Below, one piece after another: positions 16,702 through 24,300 of a DNA stretch of 64,000 bases. This stretch comes from CAYRJD01 sp964424585 (GTDB lineage Bacteria > Actinomycetota > Acidimicrobiia > Acidimicrobiales > Poriferisodalaceae), in NCBI GenBank assembly GCA_964424585.1, contig CAYRJD010000081.1, positions 1-64,000 of the forward strand, in the 5' to 3' direction. Under the pieces are notes generated by a model. The model was not told the DNA's origin and ran no database searches. It saw only the letters and a list, made by a program, of their open reading frames with translations. How positions within the stretch are numbered: the first letter of the stretch is position 1; each line of letters opens with the position of its first letter. A program made the position numbers and the translations under genes.

Positions 16702-18090
16702 ATGCTCACCGGTGAGGAGTACAAGAAGTCGCTCGACGACGGCCGGCTCACCTATTTCGAGGGCGAGCGCATCGACGATCTCGTCGGCCACCCGATTTTG
16801 GGCGTCACCGCGGAGGTGACCGCTCGGGGTTACGACCGGTTTTACAGCCCGACGCCCGGCGCGACGTCGACGCTGCTGCGCGTGCCCACCGACGCGGACG
16901 ACCTGCGCGACATGATCGAGGTGCTGCACGAGGCGGGGCTGATGGCGCACGTCACGTCGACGTCGATCCAGACGCTCAAGACCGCGGCGGGGCGGATGGC
17001 CGACACGAGCCCCGACTACATCGAGCGCATCGACGCCTTCATCGAGGGCGCGCAGGCAGACGATGTGCGCATCACGCAGTGCATCACCGACGCGAAGGGC
17101 GACCGCTCACGTCCGCCAGCGAAGCAAGACGACCCAGACGCTTACGTGCGGGTCGTCGACCGCAGCACCGACGGCGTGGTGATACGCGGCGCGAAGCTGC
17201 ACATCACGGGCGCGAGTTTTGGTCACGAGCTGCTCACCATTCCGACGAAGGCGATGAAGGCGGGCGAGGAAGACTACTCGATTGGCTGCTCGGTGCCGGT
17301 GAACGCGCCGGGCGTGAAGATCATCAACACCACCTACGCGCCGCGCCACGAAGACACGAGAGCGTTTCCCGTGTCGGGCGCGCATCACTATCCGGAGGGG
17401 TTTGTGATGTTTGACGACGTGTTCGTGCCGCACGAGCGGGTGTTTCTTGACGGCGAGACGGCACACGCCGCGACGTTTGCTCACTCGTTGGGGCTGTGGG
17501 AGCGGCTCGGCGGGTTGTCGGCTTTCGTGAACGAGGCCGACGAGCTGGTGGGGCTGGCGCAGCTGGTGGCCGAGGCGAACGGCACGGCGGGCATCGGCCA
17601 CGTGAAGGAGAAGGTGTCTGAGATGATCATTCACGCGACGCTGATACGGGCGTCGCTGGAAGCGGCGATAGCGCACTGCGTTGTTTCGTCTGACGGCGCC
17701 GCTTTTCCCGACGAGCTGTATACGAACGCTGGCAAGTTTCACGCGGCGGCGAACTACAACTTGATGGTGCGACACCTTCACGACATCGCCGGAGGAGCGG
17801 TGCTGACGTCGCCGGTGCCAGCTGATTTTGACAACCCCGAGGTGGGGGCGTTGGCGCGCAAGTACATGGCGACCCGTGACGACGTGAGCGGCGAGTATCG
17901 GGCTCGGCTGATGCACACCATTCGTGACGTGACGGCCGACGCTTACGGCGGCTGGAAGTTTGTGACCAACCTGCAAGCGGGCGGCGGGTTGTATGCGCAG
18001 CGCATCGTGACGCGGCGTCACTACGACTTGGATGCGGCGAAACAGAAGGCGTTGGCGTTGGCGGGGTTAAGCGAGGAGGACGTCGGCTAG
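16702..18090 (+). CDS. 4-hydroxyphenylacetate 3-hydroxylase (HpaB) family flavoprotein
   Basis: The 462-residue protein matches the HpaB/PvcC/4-hydroxybutyryl-CoA dehydratase superfamily. 'GDRSRPP' near residue 133 and 'DGVVIRGAKLHITGA' near residue 155 are family motifs. The C-terminal half ('DIAGGAVLTSPVPADFDNPE') looks especially like the 4-hydroxybutyryl-CoA dehydratase branch. It could therefore be an FADH2-dependent phenol hydroxylase or an acyl-CoA dehydratase. The paired cysteines expected for a 4Fe-4S cluster are not obvious, so the activity is left open. ATG 16702 has GGGAGAAA upstream. No reductase partner gene is adjacent. Confidence 0.8.
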   Translation: MLTGEEYKKSLDDGRLTYFEGERIDDLVGHPILGVTAEVTARGYDRFYSPTPGATSTLLRVPTDADDLRDMIEVLHEAGLMAHVTSTSIQTLKTAAGRMADTSPDYIERIDAFIEGAQADDVRITQCITDAKGDRSRPPAKQDDPDAYVRVVDRSTDGVVIRGAKLHITGASFGHELLTIPTKAMKAGEEDYSIGCSVPVNAPGVKIINTTYAPRHEDTRAFPVSGAHHYPEGFVMFDDVFVPHERVFLDGETAHAATFAHSLGLWERLGGLSAFVNEADELVGLAQLVAEANGTAGIGHVKEKVSEMIIHATLIRASLEAAIAHCVVSSDGAAFPDELYTNAGKFHAAANYNLMVRHLHDIAGGAVLTSPVPADFDNPEVGALARKYMATRDDVSGEYRARLMHTIRDVTADAYGGWKFVTNLQAGGGLYAQRIVTRRHYDLDAAKQKALALAGLSEEDVG

Positions 18091-18100
18091 GCGACGTCGG

Positions 18101-18739
18101 TTAGCTGAGCGTGACTCGGCCGTTGGGCGTGTCGAGCGTGGCGCGCAGCGCGGCGTCGCCGGTGGCGATGGAGGTGGGCAGGCCGAGGTCTCGGTGGAGC
18201 GCGGCGTAGGCGGCGCCGTTCGGGCTGGTGCCTTCGACGCCGACGAGCGTGCAGCCGGTCGGCGTGACGGTGGCGGGGTGCGTCGATGTGCCCCAGTCGA
18301 TGATGAACGGCTCGAGCCCGTCGGCGTCGCCGCCGCCGTAGGCGGGCTTGTGGGTGAGCATCCACTCCAGCAGCTCACCGTCGGGCTTTTGGCGGCTCAT
18401 CGAGCGCAGGTCGCCCGGGTCGTGGTCGTGGCGGCGCATCACGGCGATGAGGTCGTCGATGGTCTCGCCGGCGGTGGGGTGGATGGCGAACGTGACGAGC
18501 TTGGGCGCGGCCAGCGTGTCGATGCCGAACGGGCGTGGCCCGTCGGGGTCGGGCTGGTTGGGGTCTGGAGCGATGATCTCCAGATACACGGTGTCGCCCA
18601 GCGACAGCAGCGCGTTGTGCGTGCCGACGCCCGGGTGCGGCCCGCCCGGCGCCGCCTCAACGCCCGTCAGCTTGGTGACGTGTGCCACCCCTTCGCTCAG
18701 CTCTCGCGCCGCAAACACGAGATGATCAATTTCAGCCAT
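18101..18739 (-). CDS. VOC/glyoxalase-like domain protein
   Basis: The 212-residue protein opens 'MAEIDHLVFAARELSEGV' and has 'GGPHPGVGTHNALLSLG', typical of the glyoxalase-like-domain group of VOC proteins. The His of the first segment is a usual metal ligand. ATG 18739 is preceded by TAGGCT with six bases between, a leaderless-type promoter. A broken copy of its first 40 codons lies at 19140-19305 on the same strand, so a duplication has occurred here. The substrate is unknown. Confidence 0.78.
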   Translation of the reverse strand: MAEIDHLVFAARELSEGVAHVTKLTGVEAAPGGPHPGVGTHNALLSLGDTVYLEIIAPDPNQPDPDGPRPFGIDTLAAPKLVTFAIHPTAGETIDDLIAVMRRHDHDPGDLRSMSRQKPDGELLEWMLTHKPAYGGGDADGLEPFIIDWGTSTHPATVTPTGCTLVGVEGTSPNGAAYAALHRDLGLPTSIATGDAALRATLDTPNGRVTLS

Positions 18740-18850
18740 GCGCCCAGCCTAGTGCTCGACCGCCGCCGTGTGGTCACCCTCCTCCAGTCATTCACGAACC
18801 GGCCTGTCCGCCTGTGCGTGGTTTTGTGAGATGTGAGCCGTGCTTAGGGG

Positions 18851-18976
18851 CTAACGGCCACGGCTCTCAATCTTCGGGCGGATGATCGGCTTGGTGTGGA
18901 CGATGACCGTGGGTGGTCCCAACGGCTTCGGACCCTTGTCGTCGTCCGTCTTCGGGCTTGTGCTCTTCTTGCCCAT
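18851..18976 (-). CDS. 41-residue basic protein sharing a C-terminal tail with an Mrr protein
   Basis: ATG 18976 has AAAGGA six bases upstream and opens a 41-residue lysine- and proline-rich peptide. Its end, KPLGP followed by RPKIESRGR, is nearly the same as the end of the Mrr-type endonuclease at 20984-22033. The rest has no known motif and appears disordered. It might be an independent small gene, a leftover of a second endonuclease gene, or a shared docking tail. A longer upstream frame to 19309 is a shadow of a pseudogene. Confidence 0.6.
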   Translation of the reverse strand: MGKKSTSPKTDDDKGPKPLGPPTVIVHTKPIIRPKIESRGR

Positions 18977-19139
18977 GACGGTCCTTTCAGTATGGGCGGA
19001 CGGCCGGGCCCGCATTGGGCGAAGCGTAGCAGACGCACGCTGCGCCAATGGCGCACTTGCCAGACGGGCCTCTCGTGGCGCTGCCGCCAACTCAAGGTTG
19101 GTGGGATCCCAGCGAGACGCTGGGTCTGCCCCGCATCGA

Positions 19140-19305
19140 TGTAGGTGTCCCGACCAAAGCAGATCGGCGACGGCAACGCGCTGTGCCTGCCGACACCCGG
19201 GTGCGGTCCACCCCGCGCTGCCTCGACGCTCGTCACGTCGGTGAGGTGCGCCACACGTTCGTTTAGCTACCGCGCTGCAAACGCGAGATGATTGATCCTG
19301 GCCAT
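19140..19305 (-). pseudogene. broken copy of the adjacent VOC gene
   Basis: From ATG 19305 the minus strand reads 'MARINHLAFAAR', a TAG stop, then 'LNERVAHLTDVTSVEAARGG' and 'PHPGVGRHSA'. It aligns without gaps to the start of the intact VOC protein at 18101-18739, whose Glu at that position is replaced by the stop. Similarity ends after about 43 codons. The TAGGCT promoter box of the intact gene is lost in the copy. Confidence 0.8.
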
Positions 19306-19379
19306 GCATCCAACCCGGTCAGCGACTATCGGTGCTCTGCGCAGGTTGCCTGGCCTCCGTGCGCACGCACAAATGGACG

Positions 19380-20248
19380 CTACTGTCGCCGTGTCCTGCG
19401 CGCGTTGGCTTGTCTTCGAGCCTCCTCGACGATATCTGCGAGCGCGGCCTCATCGATCGCGAGATCATCAGTTAGGCAAAAGGGCGGGTCACACTCGCGC
19501 ATCAGGTCACAGAGTCTATCCCCGTCGATCAGTTCAACGTTCGGCACACCCTGAATGGCGGCGTTCGGCACGCCGCGTTGGTAGTTCTCGGTTGAAATGA
19601 GAATCGCGCGCTCACAGCCTGCGATGCGAGCCGCGTCACGAAAGTCCCTGATAATGTTCTTCCTCACGGCACCTGTGCCGGAAGGATTGTTGCACTTCGT
19701 CTGTATGGCCACGCGGACCGAGAACATCCGATTCAGCTGGACAGTACCAATGGCATCTACACCGTCGTCGCCGCTGCGACCACGGTGGTCTAGTTCGATT
19801 CCGTGCTCATGAAGCAGACGGATGACGAACCACTCGAATGCCTCACCAGGCGGCACACCATTCTCTTCGTTGAGCTTCCAAAGTCGCTCCAATACTGGAG
19901 TCTTCCACGCATCCGGATCGTCGTCAGGCTCGTCGTCGGGGGTGGCAAGTGGTCGCCGTCATCTCCAGCCGCACTGACTACGGCGTAGAGCCGCGTCTCC
20001 CTGTCATAGGTGATCTTGCCCTCGCGATTGAGCGCGCTTAGCGCTTGGCTTAGGTGGGCACGTAGCGCAGCGCGCCGCGGATCACTTGGGTAGGGAACGG
20101 CCTGCAGTTCTTCGCTGTAGCCCTGGAGGTCGATGATGTACTCGCGAATGGGGTCAAGTGTGGCTGAACCGCCGAAGGCGCGAAGTGCCACCAGCACCAA
20201 AGGCTTCAGGTGTGAGGCCTTAGGCACGTCGTCGTAGGTGATTGTCAC
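19380..20248 (-). pseudogene. Mrr-type restriction endonuclease, split by a frameshift
   Basis: Two overlapping frames make one Mrr-like enzyme. The first, from GTG 20248, encodes the winged-helix N-domain ('HLKPLVLVALRAFGGSATLD') and runs on to 19790. The catalytic domain lies in the -1 frame, open from about 19965 down to 19380, with 'RSGDDGVDAIG' and the QxK motif in 'VAIQTK'. The switch point is near the C5 run in GCCACCCCCGAC around 19940. One missing base is enough to explain it, so the gene is either inactive, slippage-expressed or misread. A leaderless promoter with a C-rich spacer precedes it. The linker and both domains match the intact paralogs at 20984-22033 and 23315-24235. Confidence 0.75.
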
Positions 20249-20255
20249 GGCATCA

Positions 20256-20283
20256 ACGCTAGCGGGGGAGGGGCCGGCTGCAA
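20256..20283 (-). promoter_or_regulatory. promoter of the frameshifted mrr gene
   Basis: On the minus strand TTGCAG (20283-20278) and TAGCGT (20261-20256) are 16 bases apart, and seven bases separate the -10 box from GTG 20248. The spacer ends CCCCTCCCCCGC, an interrupted form of the pure C tract found at the same place in the promoter at 22041-22068. Confidence 0.55.
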
Positions 20284-20292
20284 ACTGAGGCA

Positions 20293-20418
20293 CGGACCCG
20301 TGAGGTCGCGACTCGCGAGGCCGCGGCGGTCATCGTCGACGTGCGGTTCACCAGTGCGGTTGACGCCGTCGTGGGCGACCTGTTGCCGGAGAGTTTCATG
20401 GTGGCGGTTGCAATGTGA
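20293..20418 (+). other. coding-like remnant without start codon
   Basis: The plus frame from 20293 reads 'TREVATREAAAVIVDVRFTS' and continues through 'VVGDLLPESFMVAVAM' to TGA. Third positions are almost all G or C, as in real genes here, but there is no start codon and the frame fades into the divergent mrr promoter. It may be the tail of a gene lost by an insertion. The remaining bases between 20419 and 20983 show little else apart from the weak small frame at 20501-20704. Confidence 0.3.
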
Positions 20419-20500
20419 GCCACGTGGGGCCGCCCATGACGACGCGGCGTCGGTTGAGGGCGTCGGGGCGTTCTGCCTGCCTGTGGCGTGAGTGCTTGCG

Positions 20501-20704
20501 CTACGCGCTTGACTTGTCAGCTGTCGGTCGCGCCCACGGTGCGCGAGCCGCGCCGTAGTAGTTGGTTCTGTCGGGTACGCCGCAGACGAGCGCGTAGATC
20601 AGATCGTCTTCATCTCCGAGTTCGCCGTGTGCTGGGTTGTTGTCGAGCGTCGTCGCGCCTTCTCCGCTCGGTTCCTCCTGAGGGCCCACGTTGAGTGTGG
20701 TCAT
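20501..20704 (-). CDS. possible small acidic protein
   Basis: A 67-residue frame from ATG 20704 reads as an acidic peptide with 'LGDEDDLIYALVCGVPD' in the middle. The ribosome site is weak (AGAAG) and no family is recognised. It may be a real small gene of the island or a fragment of a larger one. It is reported only because composition is protein-like. Confidence 0.25.
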   Translation of the reverse strand: MTTLNVGPQEEPSGEGATTLDNNPAHGELGDEDDLIYALVCGVPDRTNYYGAARAPWARPTADKSSA

Positions 20705-20983
20705 GGCTGTGCTTCTGTTCGCGCCGCGAAGACGGTGCCCACGCAATGTGCTGGGGAACTCAGTACTCCGCCTAACGGCGAGGACGGCGGTAACGACCGT
20801 CCGGCGCGATCAGTTAGCGCCCTGACGCTCTTGGTGCGGTGGTAATGATCCATCTCCACGATGCGGGCAGGTTAGCGGAGGGGCGTGTCGGTTACGGATG
20901 ACGCACTCCCGGCGTGCATGTCGGCGACGTTCGATCCATCGTGTTGCCGCGCCGTCTCTGGGTCTAAAGGTGCTACTGGTTGG

Positions 20984-22033
20984 CTAGCGTCCGCGACTCT
21001 CGATCTTTGGCCGCACCAGTGGCTCGTTGCTGCCGGTGACCCTAGCGGGGCCCAGCGGCTTGAAGTTCTTGGGTTCGTCATCTTGCGGACGCACTTCGCC
21101 AGGCGGCGCTGCTTCATCGCCGTCGCAGAGCCTGAAGTCGGTTCTGCCGGTGTTGTCGCGGAGCCACAACTCAACTTCGGCTCGGTGATCGCAAATGAGT
21201 TGACAGAGCTTGCTGCCATAAAGTAGCGTGATGAATGGTCTCCCGTTGCGAGCCTGTCGAATGGCCGGGCCCGAAACGCGCCCGAGCGTGATGAGGATTC
21301 CGTGCTCGGCGTGGTGACTGGTGCAGTCTCCTTGGAATTGAGATATTTTCTCACGAGGCAGGGTGCTTGTCGGATCGTGTCGCTTGGCCTGGACGGCGAC
21401 GGTTGTTGCGATCACGGGCGACAGCCAAGCGATTCCGAAGGCATCAATTCCGCCATCATGAGGGCCACCACCGACTCGCTCAAACTCAACGCCGTTCAGC
21501 CTAAGCAGGTAAGCAGCGAACCACTCCATGAGCCTGTCGTCGAGAATTTCGTGAAGGCCTCGGAGCATTGCCTCACATTGTCCATCGGTCTCCTGGTCGA
21601 CCTCTGGGTTCTCTTCTGGCGTGTCGGGAGTGTCGGAAACCGCCTCAGGAGGATCTTGAGGCTCAGGCGCGTTCCTGACGCTGACGTTTATCCGTCGAAT
21701 CAACTCGGTGGCGGCCGCCTCATGCCCTGCCTGCGGGGATCTCAAGAAGTCCCAGCCTTTCTGCGTCAGCCCGTACAGCCCCGAGTCCGTCTTCTCTAAC
21801 AGACCATCTCGTTTCGGATACCAGCGCGCGAATCCCAATAGGTGTCTGAGGACGCAAAGATGCTGCTTGTTGGCATAGCGGATGTCCCAGGCCTCATCGG
21901 GCAGGTCCAAGATTTCCGCGACTCGTTGCTCGATTTCCTCGATGCTGGCGGAGCCGCCGAGCTGCTCGATCGCCACGAGCGTGGCGACGACGAGTTGAGC
22001 GCGACTGGGAAGGTCTTCACGGTTGAATGGCAT
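20984..22033 (-). CDS. Mrr-type restriction endonuclease, intact
   Basis: The 349-residue protein has an Mrr N-terminal winged helix (about residues 13-100), an acidic linker (120-160) and an Mrr catalytic PD-(D/E)XK-like domain (160-290) with Asp197 in DGGIDAFG and Gln215-x-Lys217 in VQAK. Mrr enzymes cut DNA carrying foreign methylation. The C-terminus adds a disordered tail ending RPKIESRGR, shared with the small gene at 18851-18976. ATG 22033 is seven bases after a TAGTGT box, and the spacer to the -35 contains nine C in a row. This suggests switchable transcription. Confidence 0.85.
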   Translation of the reverse strand: MPFNREDLPSRAQLVVATLVAIEQLGGSASIEEIEQRVAEILDLPDEAWDIRYANKQHLCVLRHLLGFARWYPKRDGLLEKTDSGLYGLTQKGWDFLRSPQAGHEAAATELIRRINVSVRNAPEPQDPPEAVSDTPDTPEENPEVDQETDGQCEAMLRGLHEILDDRLMEWFAAYLLRLNGVEFERVGGGPHDGGIDAFGIAWLSPVIATTVAVQAKRHDPTSTLPREKISQFQGDCTSHHAEHGILITLGRVSGPAIRQARNGRPFITLLYGSKLCQLICDHRAEVELWLRDNTGRTDFRLCDGDEAAPPGEVRPQDDEPKNFKPLGPARVTGSNEPLVRPKIESRGR

Positions 22034-22040
22034 GATGCCG

Positions 22041-22068
22041 ACACTAGCGGGGGGGGGTCAGTTGACAA
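22041..22068 (-). promoter_or_regulatory. promoter with a C9 tract in its spacer
   Basis: On the minus strand TTGTCA (22068-22063) and TAGTGT (22046-22041) are separated by 16 bases that include nine consecutive C (22057-22049). The -10 box is seven bases from ATG 22033. Gain or loss of one C by slippage would change the -35/-10 spacing around the 17-base optimum, a known mode of phase-variable promoters in other bacteria. Its operation here is inferred. Confidence 0.55.
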
Positions 22069-22219
22069 CCTGCGGTTAGGGGTTGGCTCGCGCGGTGGCC
22101 GGGACGAGCGGCGGCAGACGCGCGAGCGGCGGCGGACGCGCGGGGTGGCGGGCGCGCGGGGTGGCGGGCGTAGGCTTGGGCGGGCGTGCTGAAGTAGCGC
22201 GACGGAAGGGGAGAGCGTG

Positions 22220-23290
22220 ATGACTGATGACGAGAGGCCGCGGGTGTGGCTGTGCCGCGCCGGCAAGAACGGCGAGCGCGAGGACTACGGGCTCGAACAA
22301 GGGCTGACGGGTGGCGGGTTTCCTGACGTGCCCGACCTGAGCCATGCGGACTCCCGCGAAGAGGTCGACAAGGTGGTGCGGCGCCAGTATCTGAGCCGGC
22401 AAGAGAAGAAGATCCCCAGCCACGTCGGGCAACTTCACGCCCTGCGCAACCGCATGCTGGTGGGCGACCTTGCGGTGCTGCCACGCAAGCACGAACCCAA
22501 GATCGCCATTGGCCGCATAACAGGCGGCTACGAGTACCGCAGCGACAACGACGACCCTGCGTTGCGACACTTTCGACCGGTGGACTGGCTGAAGACCGAC
22601 GTGCCGCGCACCGCCATCAAGCAAGACCTCCTCTACACCCTCGGCGGGTCGCTCACGATCTTCGAGGTCACCCGCAACGACGGTGCCTGGCGCGTGGCGC
22701 AAGTCTCCGCTACAGGTCGCGACCCTGGCGCACGCACCGAGCTAGACGCAGCGTTCGAGACTCGTGATGCCGCCGACGATGCCGATGCGGCGCCCATCGA
22801 CCTTAAACGCCTGGCACGCGATCAGATCGTGGCGCGGCTCTCAGAGGAGTTCGCCGGGCACGCGCTGGCAGAACTCGTCGGCGATGTGCTGTGGGCAGGA
22901 GGCTTGCGGGTGTTGGTCGCTCCGCCGGGCCCCGACGGGGGCGTGGACGTGTTTGCGGGGTCGGGCCCGCTCGGCCTCGACAGCCCGCGGCTCGTGGTGC
23001 AGGTGAAGTCGGGGCACGGCCCCGTCGACGTCAAGGTCATTCGCGAACTTCAAGGAGTGGCGAACAGGCACAGCGCCGACCAGGTGTTGCTGGTCGCGTG
23101 GGGCGGCCTCACCACAGCGGCCGAGCGAGAGTTGAGAGATCAGTTTTTCAAGGCGCGGGTGTGGGACGCCGACGAGTTGCTCGACGCCGTGCTCGACGCC
23201 TACGAGAAGCTGCCCGACGAGACCCGCAGCCGCCTGCCTCTGCGTCGCATCTGGACGCTGGTAGACGACCACACCGAAGACGACGCCTAG
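22220..23290 (+). CDS. restriction endonuclease with EVE/PUA-like N-domain and Mrr catalytic domain
   Basis: The 356-residue protein has an N-terminal module of about 150 residues ('VWLCRAGKNGEREDYGLEQG' to 'LGGSLTIFEV') typical of a family of predicted modification-dependent nucleases with an EVE/PUA-like base-reading fold. An Mrr catalytic domain follows (about 200-310), with Asp243 in GPDGGVDVF and Gln261-x-Lys263 in VVQVKSG. It probably recognises a modified base and cuts. ATG 22220 fits the GGGGAGA site better than GTG 22217. It is the only plus-strand gene in the cluster and lies between two minus-strand mrr genes, so it has its own promoter, probably TAGGCT near 22170. Confidence 0.82.
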   Translation: MTDDERPRVWLCRAGKNGEREDYGLEQGLTGGGFPDVPDLSHADSREEVDKVVRRQYLSRQEKKIPSHVGQLHALRNRMLVGDLAVLPRKHEPKIAIGRITGGYEYRSDNDDPALRHFRPVDWLKTDVPRTAIKQDLLYTLGGSLTIFEVTRNDGAWRVAQVSATGRDPGARTELDAAFETRDAADDADAAPIDLKRLARDQIVARLSEEFAGHALAELVGDVLWAGGLRVLVAPPGPDGGVDVFAGSGPLGLDSPRLVVQVKSGHGPVDVKVIRELQGVANRHSADQVLLVAWGGLTTAAERELRDQFFKARVWDADELLDAVLDAYEKLPDETRSRLPLRRIWTLVDDHTEDDA

Positions 23291-23314
23291 GTGTAGACGC
23301 GAGTGCTGCACCTT

Positions 23315-24235
23315 CTACCAATATCGCTCGAAGAATGCCTCATCGATCTCCACCTCGCCTGCCGCGTTGATTTGAGCGCCCCAGCTCTTTGTCAGCATCA
23401 AGCGACAGAGCCGTTGCCCGTCGATGAGTTCGACATTCGGTATCGCGCTCTGTGCCTCCTTGTGGACATCGTCGCTGAACTGCCCCGTCGTGATAAGGAT
23501 GAGTCGCTCCGCGCCCACTTTTCGTCCATCGTCGCGTAGCGCTGAAACATGACGTCGCTCAACTTTGGCCGATGGAATATACTGCTTGCATTGAATCGCC
23601 ACCTTGCAGGAAAAGATGTCAGAGAGACGTGCCGTGCCAACGGCATCAATGCCGCCATCTGCCTTACCACGCTTGCCTGTACGCTCCACGTCCATCCCGT
23701 ACTCTCTCAGCAGGTCAGGGACCAACCGCTCGAACGCCTCCCAAGGCATCGAGTGGAGAAAGGGAAGTAACGCCGGTGGTGCACTGTCTTCGAGATCAGA
23801 GTCATCAGTGTCGCTTCCTGGCGCGTCGAGAGTACCGCCAGCTCCGTGAAGTGGTGACTTTGCACTTTGCGCTGACCGGCGAGCACGGATAGCCTTCATC
23901 ACTCTGTCCCATACTCTGTTGCACTCCTCAGTTGCTAGTTCTTCGGACATGCCGAGTACTTCGCGCCCACGCTGCGTAGGCCGGTACTCGCCCGCAGAGG
24001 CAGGGTCCAGCAGTCCGCCCGCTGCTAGCCGTGATATCGCAAAGTCAACCTTGACTTCAAACTTGGAAGCTGTCCCTCGCTTGGTGGTGTCTGCCAGCAC
24101 GTCCGCACCAATCTCTAGGTTTGATATGACCTCGGCCTTGATCCGAGCTCGCCTGGGGGTTCCACCGATCTCGTCGACCGCTGTCAAAGTGGGCAGCATC
24201 AACTGCTTCTCGGTGTATGAATGTGCAGTAGCCAT
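23315..24235 (-). CDS. Mrr-type restriction endonuclease, third paralog
   Basis: This is a 306-residue protein with an N-terminal winged-helix region (about 10-100), a variable acidic linker and an Mrr catalytic domain with Asp197 in DGGIDAVG and Gln215-x-Lys217 in IQCK. Near the C-terminus 'NVELIDGQRLCRLM' is shared with the frameshifted paralog ('NVELIDGDRLCDLM'). ATG 24235 lies seven bases after TAGACT. The shared tail RPKIESRGR is absent here. The gene ends 25 bases from the convergent EVE-Mrr gene and is separated by 66 bases from the hsdR stop. It probably cuts methylated foreign DNA. Confidence 0.85.
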   Translation of the reverse strand: MATAHSYTEKQLMLPTLTAVDEIGGTPRRARIKAEVISNLEIGADVLADTTKRGTASKFEVKVDFAISRLAAGGLLDPASAGEYRPTQRGREVLGMSEELATEECNRVWDRVMKAIRARRSAQSAKSPLHGAGGTLDAPGSDTDDSDLEDSAPPALLPFLHSMPWEAFERLVPDLLREYGMDVERTGKRGKADGGIDAVGTARLSDIFSCKVAIQCKQYIPSAKVERRHVSALRDDGRKVGAERLILITTGQFSDDVHKEAQSAIPNVELIDGQRLCRLMLTKSWGAQINAAGEVEIDEAFFERYW

Positions 24236-24242
24236 GTATCGG

Positions 24243-24248
24243 AGTCTA
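24243..24248 (-). promoter_or_regulatory. -10 box of the third mrr gene
   Basis: TAGACT on the minus strand lies exactly seven bases before ATG 24235, the same spacing as at the other two mrr genes. No C tract or convincing -35 box is seen upstream, so this paralog lacks the possible switch. Confidence 0.45.
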
Positions 24249-24300
24249 GCCAGCGTGATCCTGCGGACGCGAGTGACCCGCGGCGTTCGTCGCGCGGCGG

